Positions 1-5,347 of a DNA stretch of 5,776 bases are shown one piece after another. Every line of letters starts with the position of its first letter. Within the stretch, counting starts at the first letter, position 1. The notes beneath the pieces were generated by a model. That model searched no databases. It was not told the DNA's origin and saw only the letters and a program-made list of their open reading frames with translations. Origin of the DNA: Nitrospiraceae bacterium (lineage in GTDB: Bacteria; Nitrospirota; Thermodesulfovibrionia; UBA6902); NCBI GenBank assembly GCA_020354155.1, contig CP070644.1, forward strand, positions 122,430 through 128,205, in the 5' to 3' direction. The position numbers and the translations under genes are program-made.

Positions 1-828
1 GCCACAGCAGAGGCGGTCGCACATATTACGGGCAAGGTGGCCGAAAAAACAGATCCGAAGATTGCAAGAGTTTTCTGTCAGGGTGGATGCTCAAAATCAC
101 AGCGAAGGTTCAAATACGAAGGTGTTAAGGATTGCAGGGCGGCAATCCTGGCAAGCGGTGGAGACAAATCCTGTATATATGGGTGCCTTGGCTATGGTTC
201 ATGTTCCCGTGCATGCCCCTTTGGTGCAATTACCATGAGCAAAGAAAACCTTCCGGTCATAGATCCCGTGAAATGTACTGCATGCGGTGTATGTGCCCAG
301 ACATGTCCAGTCAATGTGATAGAGATTTTGCCCATGGCAAAGGAAGTGCTTGTCACCTGTCACTCAAAGGATAAAGGGCCCATAACAAAAAAGAACTGTC
401 AGGTTGGCTGTATTTCCTGTGGCATATGCGTAAAGGTCTGTCCCTACAACGCACCAAAAGTAGAGAACTTCCTCTCAACCATTGATGTTGGAAAATGCAA
501 AGTTTGCGGTTTGTGTACCAGAAAATGTCCTACCAAGGCTATTACAGATTTTATTCCCAAGAGACCGAAGGCCTCCGTCACTGAGAAATGTATAGGCTGT
601 CATGCCTGTGCAAAGGTATGCCCCGTCAATGCAGCCAGTGGAGATCTTAAAAAACAGCATAGAGTAGATCAGGACAAATGTATCGGCTGCGGAATATGCG
701 CTACCAAATGCCCGGTGGCGGCAATTAGGGGTACATTCAATTATGCAGAAGTGATGAGATCATATGAGGCGAAGAAGGCAGCCAGGGAAAAGGCAAAGGC
801 CGAAAGAGAAGCAGCCTCAACCTCCTGA
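1..828 (+). CDS. rnfB: Electron transport complex subunit RnfB, C-terminal part (5' end outside window)
   Basis: RnfB is the iron-sulfur subunit of the membrane Rnf complex, which couples electron transfer between ferredoxin and NAD+ to ion transport across the cytoplasmic membrane. The frame is open from base 1, so the GTG at 37 is probably internal and the N-terminal anchor lies upstream. Numbering from that GTG, the RnfB core has Cys14, Cys18, Cys33, and Cys46-x3-Cys50-x5-Cys56-x3-Cys60-Pro. Ferredoxin-type CxxCxxCxxxCP motifs follow at 80-90, 125-135, 154-164, 185-195 and 215-225. Proteobacterial RsxB/RnfB is much shorter with two such motifs; this cluster-rich form resembles RnfB of anaerobes. 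The end is a charged Ala/Lys/Glu tail. No rnf gene follows, which fits rnfB being last in its operon (order CDGEAB), an inference. I am sure of the family and less sure of the organism group. Confidence 0.92.
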   Translation, partial: ATAEAVAHITGKVAEKTDPKIARVFCQGGCSKSQRRFKYEGVKDCRAAILASGGDKSCIYGCLGYGSCSRACPFGAITMSKENLPVIDPVKCTACGVCAQTCPVNVIEILPMAKEVLVTCHSKDKGPITKKNCQVGCISCGICVKVCPYNAPKVENFLSTIDVGKCKVCGLCTRKCPTKAITDFIPKRPKASVTEKCIGCHACAKVCPVNAASGDLKKQHRVDQDKCIGCGICATKCPVAAIRGTFNYAEVMRSYEAKKAAREKAKAEREAASTS

Positions 829-873
829 TACTTCAGACTTGTCCTCTTATTTTATAACGTACTCACTTTTTGT

Positions 874-893
874 AATGTGATTTCGCTCACATT
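874..893. promoter_or_regulatory. CRP/FNR-family operator, TGTGA-N6-TCACA
   Basis: This is a perfect 7-bp inverted repeat, AATGTGA and TCACATT, separated by six bases. The core TGTGA-N6-TCACA with flanking AA/TT equals the CRP consensus half-sites and their spacing. It lies 46 bp after the rnfB stop and about 96 bp before the HAMP gene ATG. The same bases could form a weak hairpin followed by TTTT and serve as a poor terminator for rnfB. Symmetry and spacing favour a protein-binding site. The regulator is not in the window. Confidence 0.5.
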
Positions 894-909
894 TTCATCC
901 TCTGTTCCC

Positions 910-918
910 TGATACCAT
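910..918 (+). promoter_or_regulatory. Candidate extended -10 of a class II CRP-type promoter
   Basis: TGATACCAT fits an extended -10 (TGn plus TACCAT, 4 of 6 to TATAAT). A start seven bases downstream, near 925, would place the centre of the 874-893 palindrome at -41.5. That is the spacing of class II CRP-activated promoters, where the activator replaces the -35 box. The transcript would carry the HAMP gene with a leader of about 64 nt. A competing weak element, TGATACCTT, lies at 973-981, only seven bases before the ATG at 989. Both are predictions. Confidence 0.3.
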
Positions 919-988
919 AAAGTAACTGATAGAGAAGACAAATGACTCTATATTGGTGAACTGTGGGGGAAGTGATACCTTCAAAAAG

Positions 989-1522
989 ATGAAGAAGAAA
1001 TTTGTAAGACAGAAATATTTTATTACCAAGGAACTTCGTATTTCTGTTGCACTCATCATTCTCTGGTCGTTGCTTGTTACTGCCTTTTTTACTTATTTTG
1101 CAAAAGAACTGGCAAGTAAAATAGGGCACGGTACGGAGCTTTTTCTTGTCGTCATGCTGGGGTATCTGCTTATTGTTGTTGTTCTGACAATGCTTTTTTC
1201 TCACCGTCTGATAGGCCCCTTCCAGCGATTGAAGACCGAAATGCGACTTATCATGTCAGGAGAGCATCAGAGAAGGCTTACTGTACGCAAAAATGATGAT
1301 ATCTATATCAGGTCATTCATTCGAGAGGTCAATAAAATAATTGACGAATATGAAAGAACGCGCAATCATAGGGAAGATCTGGTAAATAAAATGGACTCAG
1401 AATTTATGGGGCTTATTACAGCAATTGAAGAGGAGGCAGCGTCCAAGGAAAAACTGCGGGAAACAGTCCTTTCATTTCATAAAAAGATGAAAAACGGTTC
1501 TGAGGAAACATTGCCGGGCTAG
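989..1522 (+). CDS. Small membrane protein with two helices, HAMP domain and coiled coil
   Basis: From the ATG at 989 this is a 177-residue inner-membrane protein. A basic N-terminus (MKKKFVRQKYF) precedes helix 1 (about 17-38) and helix 2 (about 51-70). The loop between them is only about 12 residues, so there is no periplasmic sensor domain. A HAMP-like region follows from about 71 to 115, with the characteristic Pro77 after helix 2, then a helical, charged coiled coil (about 115-168). No kinase, cyclase or chemoreceptor signalling domain is present, so it may be a partner or adaptor; its function is unknown to me. TTG at 953 and GTG at 956 are in-frame alternative starts. I prefer 989 because MKKKF is typical of these proteins, although the GGGGGA at 965-970 is too far away to be a good ribosome-binding site. 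It converges on the phosphorylase gene with a 4-bp overlap. Confidence 0.75.
   Translation: MKKKFVRQKYFITKELRISVALIILWSLLVTAFFTYFAKELASKIGHGTELFLVVMLGYLLIVVVLTMLFSHRLIGPFQRLKTEMRLIMSGEHQRRLTVRKNDDIYIRSFIREVNKIIDEYERTRNHREDLVNKMDSEFMGLITAIEEEAASKEKLRETVLSFHKKMKNGSEETLPG
1519..1522. other. Shared CTAG: overlapping stop codons of two convergent genes
   Basis: The plus-strand HAMP gene stops with TAG at 1520-1522. The minus-strand phosphorylase gene stops with TAG read from 1521-1519. The palindrome CTAG thus provides both stops, and there is no intergenic space for a terminator between them. Confidence 0.9.
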
Positions 1523-3231
1523 CGAATATAAGCCTCTGTTACATATCTCCGCATCATTCTGTGGCTATTAAAGTAATAGGCGTTCTTGCCTATGGCATTC
1601 TGCATCATCCTGATCCAGTTCTTACGGTCATTGTAATACAATGGAATGATGGTCTTTTCGAGTTTCATGTACAAGTCTTCTGCATCAATTTTATTCATGT
1701 TATTGTTCGGCTTGACTTCTGTTGCCGCAGGTCCGATTGACCACCCTGTAAATCCCTCTATATGACCCTCTATCCACCAGCCGTCAAGGACACTGAAATT
1801 CACTACGCCGTTATGGGCTGCCTTCATTCCACTCGTACCAGAGGCCTCAAGGGGCCTTAAGGGGGTATTCAGCCATATGTCAACGCCGGACACAAGCTTG
1901 AGCGCAATGTCCATGTTATAGTTTGGGAGGAAGGCAATTTTAATTGAATCCTTTAACTTATCCCGGTATGAAAATATGTTTGCAATCAGCTCTTTCCCCG
2001 GACCATCTTTAGGATGGGCCTTGCCGGAATAAATAAACTGCACTTTACCTGAGGCTATTTTTTTAAGTCTCTTCAAATCAGAAAATAATAAATCAGCCCG
2101 CTTGTATGCTGTTGCTCTCCGGGCAAACCCTATCGTAAGTGTGTCATAGTCCATATTTGACTCGGTGAGGGAATTCACGTAATCAATAAGCTCTGTCTTT
2201 TGTTTCATATGAGCGGCCCAAATTTCTTCGTCAGGAATTGACCCGATCCTGACGAAAATTTCAGGCTCATTCGCCCAGCCCGGCAGGTATTTGTCAAAAA
2301 GCTTTTTCATGCTCTTTGAAGTCCATGTATAGGAATGAACACCGTTTGTAATAGCGTTAATTTTGTATCCAGGGAACATGTTCTGGGATACCTCACCATG
2401 TTTTTTTGCTACTCCGTTTACATGGTTGCTAAGATTAAAGCCAAGAAGTGTCATGTTTACATTTTTTTCACCGGCGAGAGTTTTCAGGATGTCAACGGGG
2501 AAATAATCCCTGAATACTTTTTCGTACAGTTCATATGAGAATTTATCATGGCCTGCCTCTACCGGTGTATGGGTAGTAAATACGCATAAATCCTTGACCG
2601 CCTCCTTATTCCATATATGTGATTCGTCCCAGACGGACTCAATGTCTTTCTTGAACTTGTGCAGGAGTTCAAGGGTGAGGAAGGCTGCATGCCCTTCGTT
2701 CATGTGATATTTCTTGACCTTAAATCCAAGTTTCCTGAGCATTCTCACTCCACCTATACCAAGAATCACTTCCTGTTTTATACGGTATGATTCATCACCA
2801 CCGTAGAGGTGGTCAGTGAGGATCCTGTCTTCCTTGCTGTTTCCCTTGATATCCGAATCAAGGTACATGACCGGCACGCTTTCGCCTCGAGGGCTTTTTA
2901 CAAAATATACCCATGCCTGAATATGCACTTCGCGCCCCTCAATTGTTACTGTTACCTGCTCAGGTGCAAGTTGCATAAAATCAGCAGGGTCCCAAATGAC
3001 AGGGTGCTCAGATTGATGGCCATTTTTGTCTATCTCCTGCCGGAAGTAGCCCTTGTGGCTCATAAGGGTTACCGCCACAAAAGGAAGGCAGAGGTCTGCT
3101 GCTGATTTAACGGTATCTCCTGCAAGGACTCCGAGTCCACCCGAGTAGGTAGGGATATTGTTCTTGAGCCCGATCTCCATGGAGAAGTACGCTATCTTCG
3201 GTTCAGTGATATAGTTTTCCAGTAGTGACAT
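1519..3231 (-). CDS. glgP: Alpha-glucan (glycogen/maltodextrin) phosphorylase, GT35 family, short form
   Basis: This cytoplasmic enzyme uses phosphate to cleave terminal alpha-1,4-glucosyl units from glycogen or maltodextrin, giving glucose-1-phosphate; the cofactor is pyridoxal phosphate. The 570-residue product has the short-form N-terminus (IAYFSMEIGL, 13-22, then TYSGGLGVLAGD, 28-39), HMNEGHA (176-182), THTPVEAGHDKF (220-231), TNGVHSYTW (295-303), FARRATAYKR (369-378), SGKAHPKDG (402-410) and EASGTSGMK (462-470). Lys470 matches the PLP-binding lysine of the family motif. It is shorter than muscle or E. coli-type phosphorylases (about 800 residues) and lacks the N-terminal extension of many homologues; the core looks complete. 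The start at 3231 fits the family N-terminus, yet no Shine-Dalgarno precedes it; an extended -10 lies 8 nt upstream instead. It begins 9 bp after the stop of the alkD-like gene, so read-through expression is also possible. Confidence 0.93.
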   Translation of the reverse strand: MSLLENYITEPKIAYFSMEIGLKNNIPTYSGGLGVLAGDTVKSAADLCLPFVAVTLMSHKGYFRQEIDKNGHQSEHPVIWDPADFMQLAPEQVTVTIEGREVHIQAWVYFVKSPRGESVPVMYLDSDIKGNSKEDRILTDHLYGGDESYRIKQEVILGIGGVRMLRKLGFKVKKYHMNEGHAAFLTLELLHKFKKDIESVWDESHIWNKEAVKDLCVFTTHTPVEAGHDKFSYELYEKVFRDYFPVDILKTLAGEKNVNMTLLGFNLSNHVNGVAKKHGEVSQNMFPGYKINAITNGVHSYTWTSKSMKKLFDKYLPGWANEPEIFVRIGSIPDEEIWAAHMKQKTELIDYVNSLTESNMDYDTLTIGFARRATAYKRADLLFSDLKRLKKIASGKVQFIYSGKAHPKDGPGKELIANIFSYRDKLKDSIKIAFLPNYNMDIALKLVSGVDIWLNTPLRPLEASGTSGMKAAHNGVVNFSVLDGWWIEGHIEGFTGWSIGPAATEVKPNNNMNKIDAEDLYMKLEKTIIPLYYNDRKNWIRMMQNAIGKNAYYFNSHRMMRRYVTEAYIR

Positions 3232-3239
3232 AGCAAAAT

Positions 3240-3248
3240 ATTATACCA
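3240..3248 (-). promoter_or_regulatory. Extended -10 promoter (TGGTATAAT) directly before glgP
   Basis: Read on the minus strand, this is a perfect extended -10, TGG followed by TATAAT. The TAA stop of the upstream alkD-like gene lies inside the box. Eight bases separate the last T from the ATG of glgP, so the usual start position (7-9 bases downstream) falls at or next to the ATG. No good -35 (AAATCC at 17-bp spacing) and no Shine-Dalgarno are present. This suggests an independent promoter giving a leaderless or nearly leaderless glgP mRNA. Confidence 0.5.
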
Positions 3249-3947
3249 GATTTTTCAGATAGGATTTTCGCTTCTTTTCATTAAAACCTTCGATAGCATA
3301 CCTGAGCATTGTTCTGTGCATTCTTTTATAATGTTTCTTTAAAAAACATTCCTCAATTTTCTCGTCTCTTTTTCCAATTTCCCGCAACATCCATCCCACT
3401 GCCTTGTGGATCAGGTCATGCTCGTCATCTATCAATATCTCGGATATTTTTAACGTATCCTGAAATCTGTTGCTTTTTATGAAATGGAAGGTTGACAGAA
3501 TAGCTATCATTCTTTTCCATACATTCTTCGATCCAGCCAGTTTGTATAGTACGGCTTTGTCTTTATCAAAAAGATAGCAGCCCAGTATTTTATCCGCCGA
3601 AAGATCAACAAGATCCCAGTTATTCACAGAACTGGTGTTTCTGAGATAAAAAACAACGATCTCTTTTTTTCTGAATCATCTGCTTTTTGATATTTATGAA
3701 CCAGCAGTAATAGAGCTGTTAACCGATGTTCATGGATTTTACTTGCAAGCAGTTTTTTTATATCCCTGAGTGGGAGTGCAGGATATTTTCTGGCAACTCT
3801 GTGCTGTTCAGGGACGGGAATGCCAAGGAAGCGATCGCCTTCTCCGTACTGGCCTTTCCCGGTTTTGAAGAAGCGTTGTAAGATAGTTGCCTTCTCAGGG
3901 TTGGCCCCTTCCCTGAGGTCTCTTTTTATTTGGCTCAGCAGAGACAT
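3241..3947 (-). pseudogene. AlkD-like DNA alkylation repair gene, split by a -1 frameshift
   Basis: AlkD-family DNA glycosylases (HEAT-like helical repeats) remove alkylated bases such as 3-methyladenine and 7-methylguanine. The N-terminal half (to TGA at 3624) carries NPEKATILQRFFKTG and FLGIPVPE. The other half continues in the -1 frame with NNWDLVDLSADKI, VWKRMIAIL and IHKAVGWMLRE. These supply counterparts of the B. cereus AlkD residues Trp109 and Asp113 (WDLVD), Arg148 (KRMIAI) and Trp187 (VGWML). Between the halves, the -1 frame reads EIVVFYLRN, which is family-like, whereas the 0 frame reads RSLFFISETPVL and stops. The shift therefore lies at or before the A7 run at 3664-3670. One added base there would give about 235 residues, near the usual length of about 237. 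Start: ATG 3947 suits the family N-terminus; ATG 3965 is the longer option but sits inside a promoter palindrome. It may be a broken gene, a sequencing error, or a gene expressed by frameshifting. Confidence 0.8.
3663..3669 (-). other. Slippery heptamer A AAA AAG in the alkD-like gene
   Basis: Read on the minus strand in the starting frame, the codons are GAA AAA AAG, giving the heptamer A AAA AAG in the correct phase for -1 slippage. This is the same heptamer as at the E. coli dnaX frameshift site. A -1 slip here yields SEKK followed by EIVVFYLRN and the complete C-terminal half. I see no Shine-Dalgarno-like stimulator upstream. Downstream there are only weak hairpins: a 5-bp stem (GAGAT/ATCTC) starting at once, and a 6-bp stem (CCAGTT/AACTGG, 3616-3635) 27 nt away. 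Confidence 0.55.
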
Positions 3948-3955
3948 GGAAACAA

Positions 3956-3964
3956 ATTTTAGCA
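3956..3964 (-). promoter_or_regulatory. Extended -10 (TGCTAAAAT) for the alkD-like gene
   Basis: Read on the minus strand, TGC plus TAAAAT ends eight bases before the ATG at 3947. This is the same spacing as the box before glgP, so transcription would start at or just before the codon and the mRNA would be leaderless. No Shine-Dalgarno precedes 3947 or 3965. A perfect minus-strand TATAAT at 3996-4001 is an alternative, but it has no good -35 and would give a leader without a ribosome-binding site for 3965. Confidence 0.4.
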
Positions 3965-3977
3965 TATTCGGAAATTA

Positions 3978-3986
3978 TGCTAAAAT
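3978..3986 (+). promoter_or_regulatory. proA: Extended -10 (TGCTAAAAT) for proA
   Basis: This is the right arm of the palindrome read on the plus strand. A start near 3993 would leave a leader of about 28 nt that includes the strong ribosome-binding site at 4007-4012. The -35 position at 17-bp spacing (TTTAGC, 3958-3963) overlaps the opposing -10, so polymerase could occupy only one direction at a time. Confidence 0.45.
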
Positions 3987-4006
3987 ATTCACCTCATTAT
4001 ACAGTC

Positions 4007-4012
4007 AGGAGG
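4007..4012 (+). promoter_or_regulatory. proA: Strong Shine-Dalgarno AGGAGG that fixes the proA start
   Basis: AGGAGG stands eight bases before the ATG at 4021. The frame is open further upstream to 3820, but that extension runs antisense through the alkD-like gene and the promoter palindrome. The ribosome-binding site and the length of ProA both place the start at 4021. Confidence 0.9.
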
Positions 4013-4020
4013 ATATTATT

Positions 4021-5277
4021 ATGGATATAAAGGCATATGTGTTACAAAAAGCCATGGAGGCAAAAGCAGGCGCCCGGGCAATAGCGAAGGCTTCTTCAGA
4101 GCAGAAAAACAATGCCCTCGTAAAAATGGCAGAGGCCATCCAGAAGAAGGCAAAAGAACTTCAGCGGGAAAACAAAAAAGATCTTGCTGCGGCAAAGAAA
4201 AAAGGCCTTACAAAAGCGATGATTGACAGATTGACACTGACGTCGGAAAGAATAAAGGAAATGTCCCAGGGGTTGATCGACATTGCAAGCCTGCCGGACC
4301 CTGTTGGAGAGATCCTGAAGATGTGGCAGAGACCGAATGGAATGACGATTGGCAGGATGCGGGTTCCCATTGGCTTAATCGGTATTATCTATGAATCAAG
4401 GCCCAATGTGACTGCTGATGCTACTGGATTGTGCCTGAAATCAGGAAATGCGGTAATTCTCAGGGGTGGCTCAGAGGCGATCTATTCAAACAAGGCGATT
4501 GTGAAAATACTCAGAGAGGTGGCAAAAAAGGAAGGCATCCACTCAGGGGTCATAACCTTTATAGATAAGACTGACAGGCAGGCGATTATGGAGATGCTGA
4601 AGCTGGAAGGCATTATTGATGTGGTTATCCCGAGGGGCGGTGAAGGGCTGATACGGGCTGTTACTGAGAACTCCCGTATCCCTGTGCTGAAGCACTACAA
4701 AGGCGTCTGTCATGTTTTTGTAGACCGTGATGCTGACCTGAAGATGGCTGAGGATATCTGTTTCAATGCCAAGGTACAACGCCCCGGGACATGCAATGCA
4801 ATGGAGACAATGCTTGTTGATGAAAAAGTGGCCATGAAATTTTTACCCTCCATTGCAAAGAGGCTCAAAAAAGCCAAGGTGAAAATAAAAGGCTGCCCGA
4901 GGACAGTCCGGATTATCAAATCTGCGGTCGCGGCAAAAGAAGAGGACTTTTATAATGAATACGTGGATCTGATTCTCAATATAAAAGTTGTGAAGGATAT
5001 AGATGCGGCAATGGATCACATAGCAAAATACAGTTCAGCTCATACAGAAACCATTGTGACTGAGAATTATAACAAGGCCATGAGGTTTCTCAGGGAAGTC
5101 GACTCTGCATCCGTCTTTGTTAACATTTCAACGAGATTCAGCGATGGTTTCCAATTCGGCCTCGGAGCTGAGATGGGAATTTCTACTGACAAAATCCATG
5201 CTCGGGGGCCAATGGGCCTTGAAGAGCTGACCTGCACAAAATTTATCGGCCTTGGTAACGGACAACTGAGAAGTTAA
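4021..5277 (+). CDS. proA: Gamma-glutamyl phosphate reductase (glutamate-5-semialdehyde dehydrogenase)
   Basis: ProA carries out the second step of proline synthesis: NADPH-dependent reduction of gamma-glutamyl phosphate to glutamate-5-semialdehyde, in the cytoplasm. The 418-residue product has the normal family length. It shows MRVPIGLIGIIYESRPN (113-129), SGNAVILRGGSEA (141-153), HYKGVCHVFVD (225-235), the catalytic-cysteine motif QRPGTCNAMET with Cys258, and the C-terminal block from FGLGAEMGIST to HARGPMGLEELT. All expected residues are present and no frameshift is seen. The partner proB (glutamate 5-kinase), often adjacent, is not in the window; the upstream neighbour is the divergent alkD-like gene, so proA appears to be the first gene of its transcript. 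nadD follows 70 bp later on the same strand, an order common in bacteria, so the two are probably co-transcribed through the heptad-repeat element between them. Confidence 0.97.
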   Translation: MDIKAYVLQKAMEAKAGARAIAKASSEQKNNALVKMAEAIQKKAKELQRENKKDLAAAKKKGLTKAMIDRLTLTSERIKEMSQGLIDIASLPDPVGEILKMWQRPNGMTIGRMRVPIGLIGIIYESRPNVTADATGLCLKSGNAVILRGGSEAIYSNKAIVKILREVAKKEGIHSGVITFIDKTDRQAIMEMLKLEGIIDVVIPRGGEGLIRAVTENSRIPVLKHYKGVCHVFVDRDADLKMAEDICFNAKVQRPGTCNAMETMLVDEKVAMKFLPSIAKRLKKAKVKIKGCPRTVRIIKSAVAAKEEDFYNEYVDLILNIKVVKDIDAAMDHIAKYSSAHTETIVTENYNKAMRFLREVDSASVFVNISTRFSDGFQFGLGAEMGISTDKIHARGPMGLEELTCTKFIGLGNGQLRS

Positions 5278-5280
5278 TGA

Positions 5281-5343
5281 CAGGTATCAGGTGTCAGCTT
5301 TCAGCAGCTGATATCTGGCCCCCGATACCTGAAACCTGTACTG
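5281..5343. repeat. Palindromic element with 7-bp periodicity between proA and nadD
   Basis: CAG recurs exactly every seven bases at 5281, 5288, 5295 and 5302, beginning with CAGGTAT and CAGGTGT. The second half carries the same theme on the opposite strand, with TG at 5309, 5316, 5330 and 5337. The ends form a perfect 8-bp inverted repeat, CAGGTATC (5281-5288) and GATACCTG (5324-5331). Inner pairings such as TCAGCT/AGCTGA (5294-5299, 5306-5311) are also possible. There is no T-run after it, so it does not look like an intrinsic terminator. It resembles dispersed intergenic heptad or REP-like repeats, but copy number cannot be judged from one window. Confidence 0.6.
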
Positions 5344-5347
5344 AATT

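Larger units (their letters stand above)
3956..3986. repeat. 11-bp-arm inverted repeat between divergent genes; palindromic bidirectional promoter
   Basis: ATTTTAGCATA (3956-3966) and TATGCTAAAAT (3976-3986) are perfect inverted copies around a 9-base spacer. Each arm, read outward, contains TGCTAAAAT, an extended -10. The element lies between the minus-strand alkD-like gene and the plus-strand proA and overlaps the ATG at 3965. It could be a symmetric double promoter, an operator for a dimeric regulator, or both. I recognise no regulator for it. Confidence 0.65.

Noticed and set aside
874..897. Intrinsic terminator for rnfB
   Set aside because: The stem is only 7 bp and AT-rich with a short TTTT after it; the exact TGTGA-N6-TCACA layout fits a protein-binding site better. 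Not fully excluded.
887..1204. Minus-strand reading frame of about 105 codons opposite the HAMP gene
   Set aside because: The product is low in complexity with no recognisable family, and it lies antisense to a clear membrane-protein gene.
2335..3105. Plus-strand frames (2335-2538 and 2809-3105) inside glgP
   Set aside because: They are antisense to a strongly conserved phosphorylase and show no domain features or ribosome-binding sites.
3241..3627. A separate intact gene of 128 codons starting at GTG 3627
   Set aside because: It begins in the middle of the AlkD-like fold and lacks its own ribosome-binding site; it is best read as the downstream half of the split gene.
3616..3635. CCAGTT/AACTGG hairpin as a frameshift stimulator
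   Set aside because: It is a 6-bp stem 27 nt beyond the slippery heptamer, much farther than usual stimulators, and it lies in sequence constrained by the conserved NNWDLVD motif.
3648..3653. The T6 run (minus strand) as the place of the frameshift in the alkD-like gene
   Set aside because: The stretch between the A7 run and this T6 run is family-like (EIVVF) only in the -1 frame, so the shift has already happened upstream.
3820..4020. N-terminal extension of proA by 67 codons
   Set aside because: It is antisense to the alkD-like gene and crosses the promoter palindrome, and AGGAGG plus normal ProA length place the start at 4021.
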